Shown here piece after piece: positions 9,326-17,848 of a stretch of DNA of 64,000 nucleotides. Every line of letters starts with the position of its first letter. The stretch's first letter is position 1. Origin of the DNA: Slackia heliotrinireducens DSM 20476 (GTDB lineage Bacteria > Actinomycetota > Coriobacteriia > Coriobacteriales > Eggerthellaceae); assembly GCF_000023885.1 (NCBI RefSeq), contig NC_013165.1, forward strand, positions 1,922,001 to 1,986,000. Direction: 5' to 3'. The notes under the pieces are model-generated. The model was given only the letters and a program-made list of their open reading frames with translations, was not told the DNA's origin and ran no database searches. The position numbers were made by a program, and so were the translations under genes.

Positions 9326-9496
9326 GGTTTGCGTTCCCCCTCGATGATCGCCGTTGGATGAATGCTTGGTTTCCGGGCCGAAGGGCCTCTCGACCTTTGC
9401 CCTCTGGCGCAAGATTACGGGACGCACACCGACCGGGCAAAGGCCCCATAAGGGCTTTTTCGAGAAATACCCTTTTGGGTGCACCGTTTATCAGGC
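9326..9496 (-). promoter_or_regulatory. Conserved leader of hypB, candidate structured RNA
   Basis: This 171-base leader closely matches the 170 bases before hypA. Shared blocks, read on the minus strand from the distal end, are GCCTGATAAACGGT, CACCCAAAAGGGTATTTC, a CCC-TTAT-GGG hairpin, the 19-base core at 9406-9424 and the final GATYATCGAGGGGG next to the ribosome site. A perfect 9-bp stem (9394-9402 with 9435-9443) encloses the core. Exact spacing over the whole length fits an RNA element better than a simple operator. Ligand unknown. Confidence 0.6.
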
Positions 9497-9590
9497 AAAA
9501 CCGTCCGAGTGCCCCCCTTGCGGCCGCGAAGACCTCCGGCTTCATGGACGCCTTCTTCAGCCGTTTGCCCCATGCGCCGCGGATGCGGCC

Positions 9591-10988
9591 TTACAGCGTG
9601 CCGAAAACGCCTTCCACGATGCGTTCGGACGCACCGCCTCCCGCCGATTGCACGGTCAGGACCGCAGGCGGAAGGGATCCGTCCGCCGCCTCGACCGTGA
9701 CCACCACGTGGGTCAGAGGTTCGGTGTCGCCTGCGTCACCCGTTTTCGCGCCAGGCGTGGAGCTGCTCGACACGCGATAGGCGAACGAGCCGTCCGAACC
9801 GAGCGCCTCCGCCTCGACGGCATCGGCCGAGCGGGCTGCAGACACGCATGCATACGATGCATCCATCGATTGCACCTCTTCGGTCGTCTCCACGTCGTAT
9901 TCCAGCTCCGTGTATTCCCACACGTCCACACCGCCGTCCTTGGCGGCCATTTCTCGCTTCGTGCGCGTTTCGGTCGACACGACCGTCGCGTCGGACTCGT
10001 TGACCGTCAATACCACGTCAAGCGCATCCGACAGCTGCGCCTCGTCGCCGCAATAGGTTGCCACGACCGTGACGGAAGGTGCGATGTCGTGCACGTCGAG
10101 CGTTGTCGGCGTGCTCTCGACCGTGGTGGTCACCTCTTTGTTCCAGCTGCTTCTCGCCGTCGTGGATTCGCTCGTCGTCTCGCCGGCCGTCTGACCCTCG
10201 ATGTCGCGGGTTCTCGTCCCAGGCACATCCACCAGCACTGTGCGCGCAATCGCCGCACCGTGGTTGTCCGCTTCGGAAACGGCATAGCACGTGATGGATG
10301 CCGATTCGGTCGCGTCGGATTCCACAACCGTCAATCCGCTTTCCGGCGAAGGAGACATCGTCAACGCGACCCCCATCGCCGCCGGCCCGTCTTCGTCGGC
10401 AAGCGCGATGGTGACCACAGCCGCTTCGCCGTTCTCATCCGTCACAGACACGGTCATGCCGTCGTCTGCGGGTTGCGACACAGCGACATCGTATGAGGCG
10501 CCGGAAGCGCCTGTCACACTCGCCTGCCCGCTCGATCCCGCTGCCCGTACGACAGGCGCGCCTCCCGCCGAATCGACAGCCACCGCCATGCCGCACACGG
10601 CATCCATCGGACGTTCGGAAAGGCCCCCTTCGCCGCTCTCGTCGCGCAGGGTCACCGTTACGGTTGTGTACGATGCCTCCGGCATGTCGCCCGAGCCGTC
10701 GCACGCCGCCGTCGCCACGGCGATGTTCGCCACTACGGCGCCTTCGCCCGCTTCCTCCTGCACGCTGAACGTCTTCACGCTTGCATCCACGTCCGCAGCG
10801 GTCTCGTCCGTACGAAAAACGCAGCCTTGCTCTTCGGCCGGCTCGCCTGCTTCCACGGCTTCCTGCGACACGGCTTCACCCGCACCCGCCGCATCGTTTG
10901 CGCTTTGGGCCGGTGCGCCTGCGCATGCGGACAGCAACGACACCGACAGGCCGAGCGCAGCCGCAAGGGCGGTCATCGCATGTTTCAT
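9591..10988 (-). CDS. Secreted lipoprotein of unknown function
   Basis: 465 residues with a lipoprotein signal peptide: positive start MKHAM, hydrophobic core, lipobox LLSAC ending near residue 22. The mature part is rich in Ala, Val, Thr, Ser and acidic residues, looks beta-stranded and repetitive, and ends in a short hydrophobic stretch; no known domain is recognised. The ATG at MKHAM is preferred over an in-frame start 66 bases upstream because of its GAGAGGAA ribosome site and the signal peptide. It sits between the Tat Fe-S protein gene and hypB on the same strand, with 175 and about 265 base gaps, so co-regulation is possible but not shown. Confidence 0.75.
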   Translation of the reverse strand: MKHAMTALAAALGLSVSLLSACAGAPAQSANDAAGAGEAVSQEAVEAGEPAEEQGCVFRTDETAADVDASVKTFSVQEEAGEGAVVANIAVATAACDGSGDMPEASYTTVTVTLRDESGEGGLSERPMDAVCGMAVAVDSAGGAPVVRAAGSSGQASVTGASGASYDVAVSQPADDGMTVSVTDENGEAAVVTIALADEDGPAAMGVALTMSPSPESGLTVVESDATESASITCYAVSEADNHGAAIARTVLVDVPGTRTRDIEGQTAGETTSESTTARSSWNKEVTTTVESTPTTLDVHDIAPSVTVVATYCGDEAQLSDALDVVLTVNESDATVVSTETRTKREMAAKDGGVDVWEYTELEYDVETTEEVQSMDASYACVSAARSADAVEAEALGSDGSFAYRVSSSSTPGAKTGDAGDTEPLTHVVVTVEAADGSLPPAVLTVQSAGGGASERIVEGVFGTL

Positions 10989-11163
10989 GGGTATGCATTC
11001 CTCTCGCTTGGTGCCTGAATATGCCGCAGGGCAGGATTTCGCGTCCATATGCAAAGACGCTGTGCCGCCCCCAGCGAGGTAACGTGGGGCGGCACAGCTC
11101 GAGCAGGGATTTCTTAGGAGGGGGCGCCCCCGCAGCGAACAGGCTCGGAAACGTCAGTACGGG

Positions 11164-12714
11164 CTACTCGATGTAGGCGTCGATGGAGGGAGTCTCGCCG
11201 CGACCGACCAGGCCATGCTCGAAACGGAACGCAGCCTTGAGGTTGTTGTCGTCTTCCATCTGGTGCGGAAGCTCGATGAAGTCGTCGATCGGACGGTTGG
11301 CAAGCTTGCGGGCCTCCTGCGGGCACACGTAGCAGCACTGGCCGCAGATACGGCACAGGTAGCTGGTGACCACCGGCACGCCCGTGTCCATCGAGATGGC
11401 GCCCATGGGGCAGCGACCTGCGCATGTGCCGCAGGCGATGCACTTGTTGGCATCGACCTCGAGGCTGTAGTGCGAGCGGTGGTTGAAGGCGATGGACTTC
11501 TCTTCGAGCACGTCCCAGCCGCCCAGAGCCTCTTTGCCGTTCTCCCACTGTGCGATGATGCCGCAGGTCTTGGGGTTGCAGAAGCACACCCATGCATGCT
11601 CCTTGCCGTGCAGGCAGTGGATGATGCAGCCTTCTTCGACGCGGGCGTCGATGACCTCGAGGGCCTCTTCCAGATCGACGCGGCGTGCAAGGCCCAGCGA
11701 GACCAGGTACTCGGCGTCGTCGCCCATGGTCAGGCACGTCTCGATGACGTCGCCGTTGTTGTCGGTGAAATCGGTGAAATCGCCGGTCATGAAGTCGGTG
11801 AACGTCGGGAACTTCTCGCCGTCCAGGCCATGCTCCTCATACCACTCGTAGGCGAACGTCTCGTAACGGCAGGAGCAGGGCTGCAGTGCGAAGTACTCGT
11901 GGTCGGCGAGCATCTGGCGCACGTCGTCGTAGGCCAGGATCTGGCTGCCTTCGGCCATGATGTCCTTGTTCAGCGGCACCGACAGGTAGCACGCTGTGCC
12001 TTCGAGGGCGTAGTCGCCGCCCAGGTCCCAGTTGGTGAAGGGCCACTCGAAGCTGTATGGATCCTCATAGAACTCTTCGCAGTAGCTGTAGGTGATGATG
12101 CCTTCGGGCGCGATGGAGGGGATGTTGTACGTGCGGCCCTCGTTGATGGTGCGGAACGGCAGGAAGCCGGCCTTGCTGAACTTCTCGCAGATCTCCTTGC
12201 ACTCTTCGTAGGTGCGGTCGATGCCTTCCACCTGGCACTTGTAGTAGTACTCGTTCGCCGTGAACTTGCGGTCCCAGGGCATCTGCAGGTAGGCTTCGAC
12301 TTCCTCTTCAGTGAACTGGTCCATGACGCGGCTGAACATGCTCTTGGTCATGGCGCCTTCGCCGCCGCCCAAGCCGTAGCTGTGCACCAGGGCGCGCATC
12401 TTCACATACGGGGCCGGAACAACCGTTCCGTCCTCGGCCGTGAACTCGGTCTGGGAGTCCACGTACTCCTTGCGGCGGCGGGTCAGCTCCTCGAGCGGCA
12501 TGGTGGAGCCGCCCTTCTCGACGATCTCGCGGGGAGTGCCGTACCAAACGGTGCCGTCGCTCAGCTTGACCTCGGTGCCCGTGCTTTCGGCGGCGGCTTC
12601 TTTGGCGTCACCGGCAGCAGCGCCCGACGCGCAACCGGTCAACGCAGCTGCAGCACCGGCGGCTCCCATAACGCCCATGCCACGCAAAAAATTCCTGCGG
12701 CTCATTCCCATCAT
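11164..12714 (-). CDS. Tat-exported iron-sulfur protein with two C-terminal [4Fe-4S] motifs
   Basis: 516 residues. The N-terminus MMGMSRRNFLRG is a twin-arginine signal with a possible lipobox (LTGC), so the protein is exported folded. Two ferredoxin-type motifs, CIACGTCAGRCPMG and CRICGQCCYVCP, lie around residues 430-475. Ahead of them, QPCSCR, ETCLTMGDDAEYL and CFCNPKTCG form a cysteine pattern known from other 4Fe-4S oxidoreductases that precede such ferredoxin domains. It is probably an electron-transfer partner outside the membrane; its redox partner is unknown. It lies directly downstream of hypA (87 bases), which suggests a link with nickel or hydrogenase metabolism. The GAGGG ribosome site fits the first ATG. 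Confidence 0.8.
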   Translation of the reverse strand: MMGMSRRNFLRGMGVMGAAGAAAALTGCASGAAAGDAKEAAAESTGTEVKLSDGTVWYGTPREIVEKGGSTMPLEELTRRRKEYVDSQTEFTAEDGTVVPAPYVKMRALVHSYGLGGGEGAMTKSMFSRVMDQFTEEEVEAYLQMPWDRKFTANEYYYKCQVEGIDRTYEECKEICEKFSKAGFLPFRTINEGRTYNIPSIAPEGIITYSYCEEFYEDPYSFEWPFTNWDLGGDYALEGTACYLSVPLNKDIMAEGSQILAYDDVRQMLADHEYFALQPCSCRYETFAYEWYEEHGLDGEKFPTFTDFMTGDFTDFTDNNGDVIETCLTMGDDAEYLVSLGLARRVDLEEALEVIDARVEEGCIIHCLHGKEHAWVCFCNPKTCGIIAQWENGKEALGGWDVLEEKSIAFNHRSHYSLEVDANKCIACGTCAGRCPMGAISMDTGVPVVTSYLCRICGQCCYVCPQEARKLANRPIDDFIELPHQMEDDNNLKAAFRFEHGLVGRGETPSIDAYIE

Positions 12715-12801
12715 GATAATCCCTCGCTCTTCCTCGTTGTTGTTGTTACTGTTTCCTCTTTTTGTATTGCCAGCGAATCGACTCCGTCGTTCGCCTCAGG
12801 C

Positions 12802-13200
12802 CTAAGCTGCCCCTCGCGTTGCGTTGGGATCCGCGAATTGCGTACCCCTGACGATTTCGATCCGGTTGACCATGAACTCCAAACCGGAGACGATGCGGTA
12901 CTTCCGCTCCGCCCCGCAATGCGGGCACGTCCACGTCGACCGCTTGAATTGGTTGATTGTGAAATGTCCCTGGCATTCGTTGCATTCGGCACGGTACGGC
13001 ACATGCTCGACGATCAGCTCTGCGTTTTCGGCAAGCGTGCCGCGGACAAGGTGCTTGAAGAGACCTTCCATCAGATCCATGACGATGTCGCGTCCGTCGC
13101 CGATCGTCACGTACACGGCCTTGACTTCGCTGGCCCCCGCCTGCACTGCGTAATCGACCACCATGTCCACCAAAGGATGGACCAAACCCATCTCGTGCAT
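12802..13200 (-). CDS. hypA: Hydrogenase nickel incorporation protein HypA
   Basis: A 132-residue nickel metallochaperone that acts with HypB. It starts MHEMGLV, where His2 and Glu3 form the family nickel site. The zinc module is complete: CNEC (about residue 72) and CPHC (about 92). The start is set by the conserved MHEMG and by an AGGGGG ribosome site; the frame is open further upstream only because the shared leader lacks stops there. The neighbouring Fe-S gene is co-oriented 87 bases downstream. Confidence 0.95.
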   Translation of the reverse strand: MHEMGLVHPLVDMVVDYAVQAGASEVKAVYVTIGDGRDIVMDLMEGLFKHLVRGTLAENAELIVEHVPYRAECNECQGHFTINQFKRSTWTCPHCGAERKYRIVSGLEFMVNRIEIVRGTQFADPNATRGAA

Positions 13201-13370
13201 TCTTGCGCCCCCTCGATAATCGCTGTTTTCGAATGCCTGTCTTCGACCTCGGAGGCTTTCGCGACCCCCTGCCGTCGATGGCGCAAGATTACGGGACGGA
13301 CAGGTGCCGTTTGAAGGCCCCATACGGGCCTATTTCGGAAATACCCATTTGGGTGTACCGTTTATCAGGC
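13201..13370 (-). promoter_or_regulatory. Conserved leader of hypA, candidate structured RNA
   Basis: Counterpart of the hypB leader with near identical length and block order. Identical stretches include the core at 13280-13298, TGGGTATTTC, and GCCTGATAAACGGT at the distal end. The core is again enclosed by a stem, here CCTGCCGTC (13268-13276) against GACGG-A-CAGG (13295-13304) with one bulge. Its sequence differs from the hypB stem but it pairs, which is the pattern of compensatory change. Confidence 0.6.
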
Positions 13371-13535
13371 CTTTTACATTTTGGGAGTATTCGAAAAACA
13401 CGGCGTGGGTATTGATTCCGCGAGGCATTCCAGGTCCCGTCCGCCGCCGATTGCGCCCGGGTGCACCGGCGGAGCGGCTCCCTTCGGCGTGACGCCGGCT
13501 GCGCCCGTCAACGGAAAACACCCCTGAAAACAGAA

Positions 13536-13559
13536 GAGCCCCGACGGTTGTCGGGGCTC
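13536..13559 (-). terminator. Terminator of the isomerase/acyl-CoA ligase gene
   Basis: A 10-bp perfect stem GAGCCCCGAC/GTCGGGGCTC with a four-base loop, 21 bases beyond the stop. On the minus strand it is followed by TTCTGTTTTC. Confidence 0.75.
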
Positions 13560-13580
13560 GAAGCGTTTGCGGGCTTTCCG

Positions 13581-16067
13581 CTATTTCGCGATGTCCTGCA
13601 GGCCGAGTTCTTCGACGGCGGCTTCGCGCATCTTGTACTTCAGAATCTTGCCAGCGGCGTTCATCGGGAACGAATCCACGAACTTGATGTAACGAGGCAC
13701 CTTGTGACGGGCGATGTTGGTCTTGATGAACTCGCGGATCTCGTCCTCGGTCATCTCCTCACCCTCCATCAGGATGATGCACGCCATGGCCTCTTCGCCG
13801 TACTTCTTGTCCGGCACGCCGATAACCTGTGCGTCGCTCACCTTCGGATGGGTGATCAGGAAGTCCTCGATCTCCTTGGGATAGATGTTCTCGCCGCCGC
13901 GGATGATCATGTCCTTCAAACGTCCGGTCACGCGGAAGTTCCCGTTCTCGTCGCGCATCACCAAGTCGCCGGAATGCAGCCAGCCGTCGGCGTCGACGGT
14001 CTTGGCCGTGGCGTCGGGCATCTTGTAGTAGCCCTTCATGGTGTTGTAGCCGCGGGAGCAGAACTCGCCGATGTGGCCGTCGGGCATCTCCTCGCCGGTG
14101 TACGGGTTGATGACCTTGCACTGGATGTGCGGGTACTCGTAACCCACCGTCTCGGTACGCCAATCCAAAGGATCGGTCCAGGTTGTCATGACCGAGCCGG
14201 GCGACGACTCCGTCTGGCCGTACACGCTGACGATGCCCGTCATGTTCATCTCGTCCGGCTGGGCGGCCTTCTTCATGAGCTCGGGCGGGCAGCCGGAACC
14301 GGCCATGATGCCCGTGCGCATATGCGAGAAGTCGGTCTTACGATAGTCGGGATGGTTGAACATGGCGATGAACATGGTCGGCACGCCGTTGAAGCAGGTG
14401 ATGCGTTCCTGCGTGATGCAGGACAGCGACGCCTTCGCACTGAAGTACGGCATGGGGCACATGGTTGCGCCATGGGTCATGGACGACGTCATGGACAGCG
14501 TCATGCCGAAGCAGTGGAACATAGGCACCTGGATCATCATGCGGTCCGCAGTGGAAAGTCCCATGCGGTCGCCGATGCACTTGCCGTCGTTGACCACGTT
14601 GCGATGGGTCAGCATGACGCCCTTGGGGAATCCGGTGGTGCCGGAGGTGTACTGCATGTTGCACACGTCGTTGGGACGGACCTCGTCGGCCATGCGCTGG
14701 ATCTTTTCCAGCGGCACCAGCTCGGCGCGGTCGAACGCCTGGTCGAAGTTAAGGCAGCCAGGCATGTCGAAGCCCACGGTGATGACGTTGCGCAAGAACG
14801 GCAGGCGCTTGCAGTGCAGAGGCTCGCCGGGCTTGGTGTCCTTGATCTCCGGGCAGAGCTCGTTGATGATCTCGCGGTAGTTCGAATCCAGCGCGCTTTC
14901 GATCATGACCAGCGTGTGCGTGTCGGACTGGCGCAGCAGGTACTCGGCCTCGTAGACCTTATAGGCGGTGTTCACCGTGACCAGAACGGCGCCGATCTTC
15001 GTGGCCGCCCAGAAGGTGATGTACCAGGCAGGCACGTTCGTCGCCCAGATGGCAACCTTGCTGCCGGGCTTGACACCCATGGACACGAGCGCACGTGCGA
15101 AGTTGTCCACGTCGTCGCGGAATTCCTCGTAGGTGCGGGTGTAGTCCAGCGTGGTGTATTTGAAGGCGTACTGGTTGGGGAACGCCTCCACCATGCGGTC
15201 CAGCACTTGCGGGAAGGTGAGGTCGATGAGCTCGTCCTTCTTCCAGAGGTACTCGCCGGTGCCGTCATGGTTCAAATACATCGTGCGGCGCTTGCCACGG
15301 GTATCCTCGAAGCGCTCCATATAGTTCACGAAGTGCGGCAGGATGATGTCCATGTCCGTGAGGTCTTCCATCCATTCGGGCTTCCACTCCAAGGAGACGA
15401 AGCCGTCGTAGTCGATGGAGGACAGGGCCAGCACGAAGCTGTCGAGGGGCATCGTGCCCTCTCCCACCAGGTTGTAGGTGCCGTCATCGTCGGAGTCGCG
15501 CATATGCACGTGCTTGACGTAGGCGCCCAGGTTCTTGATGGTATCGGCCGGCTGTTCGCCGTTGTCGCGGTACGGATGGTGGATGTCCCACAGCGCCGCC
15601 AGGTAATCGCTGGCGTACTCGTCCAACATGGCGGTCAGACGCGCCGTGTCGCCGTAGATGCCGCTGGTCTCCATGAGGATGGTGACCTCGAGGGCCCTGG
15701 CGTAAGGCACCAGCTCGTCGAGGGCGGCCTTGACGACGGACTCTTCGCCCTTCTGGGCCTTGAAGCAGACGTATTCGACATGGATTTCACCGGCCACGTC
15801 GATGAGCCTCTTCGCCTCGTCGACGGCGCCTTCCAGCGAAATGTCGACGGACGAGTCGAACACGGGAAGCGTCAGCTTCTTGTCGCGCAAGGCACGGGCC
15901 GTTGCGCGGGTGTTGTATTTGTCGAAAGCGCAGCCTTTTCCGACGAAGTTCTGCTGCTTGAACAGGTCGTACACCTCGATGCCGGCAAAGCCCATCTCGA
16001 GGGATGCATCAACCAGCTCGTCCCACGTGCAGTCGGACCAGCCTCGCGTAGAGAAAGAAAGCTTCAT
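13581..16067 (-). CDS. Fusion of TIM-barrel sugar isomerase-like domain and AMP-forming acyl-CoA ligase
   Basis: 828 residues in two domains. Residues 1 to about 265 match the xylose isomerase-like TIM barrel (sugar phosphate isomerase/epimerase): LSFSTRGWSDCTW, METSGIYGD, WDIHHPYRD, VKHVHMRD and SLEWKPEW supply the usual Glu, His and Asp metal ligands. Residues about 280-828 are an acyl-CoA synthetase: MQYTSGTTGFPKGVMLTHRN, VYGQTES, DGWLHSGDL, RLKDMIIRGGENIYPKEIE and the catalytic Lys in NAAGKILKYKM are all intact. The stop of the LeuA-like gene and this start overlap as TAATG, so translation is probably coupled. The fused layout is unusual; substrate and pathway are unknown. Confidence 0.85.
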   Translation of the reverse strand: MKLSFSTRGWSDCTWDELVDASLEMGFAGIEVYDLFKQQNFVGKGCAFDKYNTRATARALRDKKLTLPVFDSSVDISLEGAVDEAKRLIDVAGEIHVEYVCFKAQKGEESVVKAALDELVPYARALEVTILMETSGIYGDTARLTAMLDEYASDYLAALWDIHHPYRDNGEQPADTIKNLGAYVKHVHMRDSDDDGTYNLVGEGTMPLDSFVLALSSIDYDGFVSLEWKPEWMEDLTDMDIILPHFVNYMERFEDTRGKRRTMYLNHDGTGEYLWKKDELIDLTFPQVLDRMVEAFPNQYAFKYTTLDYTRTYEEFRDDVDNFARALVSMGVKPGSKVAIWATNVPAWYITFWAATKIGAVLVTVNTAYKVYEAEYLLRQSDTHTLVMIESALDSNYREIINELCPEIKDTKPGEPLHCKRLPFLRNVITVGFDMPGCLNFDQAFDRAELVPLEKIQRMADEVRPNDVCNMQYTSGTTGFPKGVMLTHRNVVNDGKCIGDRMGLSTADRMMIQVPMFHCFGMTLSMTSSMTHGATMCPMPYFSAKASLSCITQERITCFNGVPTMFIAMFNHPDYRKTDFSHMRTGIMAGSGCPPELMKKAAQPDEMNMTGIVSVYGQTESSPGSVMTTWTDPLDWRTETVGYEYPHIQCKVINPYTGEEMPDGHIGEFCSRGYNTMKGYYKMPDATAKTVDADGWLHSGDLVMRDENGNFRVTGRLKDMIIRGGENIYPKEIEDFLITHPKVSDAQVIGVPDKKYGEEAMACIILMEGEEMTEDEIREFIKTNIARHKVPRYIKFVDSFPMNAAGKILKYKMREAAVEELGLQDIAK

Positions 16068-17482
16068 TAGTTCTCCTCCTCATAGACGATCTTGTTCAAA
16101 GCGTTCACGTATGCACGGATGCTGGAGCCCACGATGTCCGTGGAGATGCCGCGGCCGGAATAGATCTTGCCGTCGGCGACCAGTTTCACGATGGCCTGGC
16201 CCATGGCCTCCTGGCCCTCGGTGACGGACTGCATCTGCCAGTCGTCGAGCTCGTAACGCTTGCCGGAAATCTTCTCGATGGCCAAGAACGACGCGTCGAT
16301 GGGACCGTCGCCGATGCAGACGGCTTCCAGCACCTCGTCGCCCTTGCGCATGCGCACGTTGGCCGTAGCCTTGATGGCGTTGCCCGAGTTGATGACGTAG
16401 TTCTCCAGAACGTAGGTGGCAGGAACCTGCAGCGCGGCGGACGCGACGATGGCGTCCAACTCCAGGTTGCTCACGCTGTCCTTCTTGGATGCGATGCGCA
16501 AGAACGCCTCGTACACGTTGGTGGCGTCTTCTTCGGACAGCTCGTAGCCCAGCTTCGCAACGCATTCCATGACGGCGTCGATGTCGTCATTGACGGTCAG
16601 GACGAAGGATTCGTCGCTGCCGGTGACGTTGGGGTTGAACGCCGAATACTTGGAGCGGCCCTGCTCGCAGATGCGGGCGACCTGGGCGGCCGTGCGCTTG
16701 AGTTCCGTGACGCGGACGGTGGTCTGCGCCTGGCAGATCTCAGGCTTGGCGGCCAGCACCTTGCAGACCTTCTCCAGGGAGATGACGTTCATGGGGTACG
16801 TGGTGGCCTTGATCTCGTCGACCCCGGACATGATGCCCGCAATGGCGCAGGCGTCGGCCATGAACAGGTCGTTGGAGCAGGAGATGCCCAGAGCCACATC
16901 GGCCAGTTCGGGAAGGTCCTTGCGCAGATCATCGATGAACTGGGCGAACTCTTCGGGAAGCATGGTGCCGGCGTCGTCGCACACGGTGATGGTCTTCGCA
17001 CCGGCCTGGATGGCCTCCTTGATGACGGAACGCAGGTATACGCTGTCGGCGCGAGTGGCGTCGTCGGCCACGAACTCGACGTCGTCCGTCAGGGCCGCGC
17101 ACTTGGCGATGGTGGCCGCAACGTCCTTCATCATGCCGTCCGCCTTCTTATGGTAGACATACTCCATGCGTGCGGGGCTCACAGCTGCCACAACCTGCAA
17201 GCGCGGGAATGCGGCGTTCTTCAGGGCGCCCCAGACCACCTGGATATTCTCGTCGTCCATTTTCACAGGAACCGCCAGAACGCTGTTCTTGACGATGGAA
17301 GCGATGGATTTGATGCGCAGCGCATCGGCTTTAGAACGCTCGACACCCTCGATTTCAATAGAGGAAACTCCGAGACTATCTAATAGCTTTGCGGTCTCCA
17401 ACTTCTCTTTGAACGTTAGCGCTAGGGACCCCGAAACCTCCGCCTGGCGCATCGTCACGTCGCTGACTCGCACGTCTCTCAT
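16067..17482 (-). CDS. LeuA-like (isopropylmalate/homocitrate synthase family) protein lacking the metal-binding His pair
   Basis: 471 residues with the HMGL-like TIM barrel followed by a typical LeuA dimer domain (GDGPIDASFLAI, RGISTDIVGSSIRAYVNALN). In active members the barrel starts DTTLRDGEQ; here it is DVTMRQAE, keeping Asp8 and Arg12. The metal-binding HxHND is replaced by SCSND (about residues 203-207), and GIGERAGN is not present. Condensation by the normal metal mechanism is therefore doubtful; it may be a diverged enzyme or an allosteric partner of the coupled downstream fusion protein. A GAGGAGG ribosome site precedes the ATG. Family membership is clear, function is not. Confidence 0.8.
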   Translation of the reverse strand: MRDVRVSDVTMRQAEVSGSLALTFKEKLETAKLLDSLGVSSIEIEGVERSKADALRIKSIASIVKNSVLAVPVKMDDENIQVVWGALKNAAFPRLQVVAAVSPARMEYVYHKKADGMMKDVAATIAKCAALTDDVEFVADDATRADSVYLRSVIKEAIQAGAKTITVCDDAGTMLPEEFAQFIDDLRKDLPELADVALGISCSNDLFMADACAIAGIMSGVDEIKATTYPMNVISLEKVCKVLAAKPEICQAQTTVRVTELKRTAAQVARICEQGRSKYSAFNPNVTGSDESFVLTVNDDIDAVMECVAKLGYELSEEDATNVYEAFLRIASKKDSVSNLELDAIVASAALQVPATYVLENYVINSGNAIKATANVRMRKGDEVLEAVCIGDGPIDASFLAIEKISGKRYELDDWQMQSVTEGQEAMGQAIVKLVADGKIYSGRGISTDIVGSSIRAYVNALNKIVYEEEN

Positions 17483-17567
17483 CTTCAGCCTCCTCTTCTT
17501 ACTTAAAGGTGTATATTTTGCCGCTTCACACCAGCGCGCTAGAGTGCGATGGTAGAGCGTCCGAACA

Positions 17568-17573
17568 TTGTAT
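17568..17573 (-). promoter_or_regulatory. Candidate -10 box for the LeuA-like gene
   Basis: TACAAT on the minus strand, in GCATACAATG, about 86 bases before the start codon. The matching -35 (TTCGCC at 17 bases) is weak. Confidence 0.35.
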
Positions 17574-17782
17574 GCTTCATTTCGATGCAGGGCGAAGAAA
17601 ATCTTTCATATATGGTCAGATATGCCGAATACCACACGAACCCATCAAATTTCGCGATGGGCACTCCGTCGAAAGCGTCGTGAACGAACGCGCCGCACAC
17701 GAGAAACCAGGCCGGCTGGCCCGCAGAAGGCGGTCAAACCCGCATCCGAGCCGCGTTGCGATAGGCCCTCCCCGACGCAAAA

Positions 17783-17822
17783 GGCCCCGCATGCGAATCC
17801 TTTACAGGACGCATGCGGGGCC
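17783..17822 (-). terminator. Terminator of DUF362 gene
   Basis: A 13-bp perfect stem GGCCCCGCATGCG/CGCATGCGGGGCC with a 14-base loop, followed on the minus strand by TTTTGCG, 26 bases after the stop. Confidence 0.85.
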
Positions 17823-17848
17823 GACGGTCTTGCAAAGTGGCCAAACGC

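Larger units (their letters stand above)
17483..17848. other. Intergenic region upstream of the LeuA-like gene
   Basis: 366 bases with no gene seen. It holds a candidate -10 box for the LeuA-like gene, a TTTCATATATGG stretch near 17605 of unknown meaning, and the terminator of the DUF362 gene at its right end. Confidence 0.5.

Noticed and set aside
9326-9496. Assignment of the hyp leaders to a known riboswitch class (NiCo, Moco, cobalamin)
   Set aside because: The conserved cores of those classes are not recognisable by eye; no class name is given.
13201-13323. N-terminal extension of HypA, and the similar extension of HypB at 9326-9484
   Set aside because: The extensions lie in the shared leader, lack ribosome sites, and homologous proteins begin at MHEMG and MDENK. 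Their resemblance at protein level is a by-product of the shared leader.
17483-17848. tRNA or small RNA genes in the longer intergenic regions
   Set aside because: No cloverleaf, T-loop (GGTTCRA) or similar signature was seen in this or the other gene-free stretches; only hairpins typical of terminators were found.
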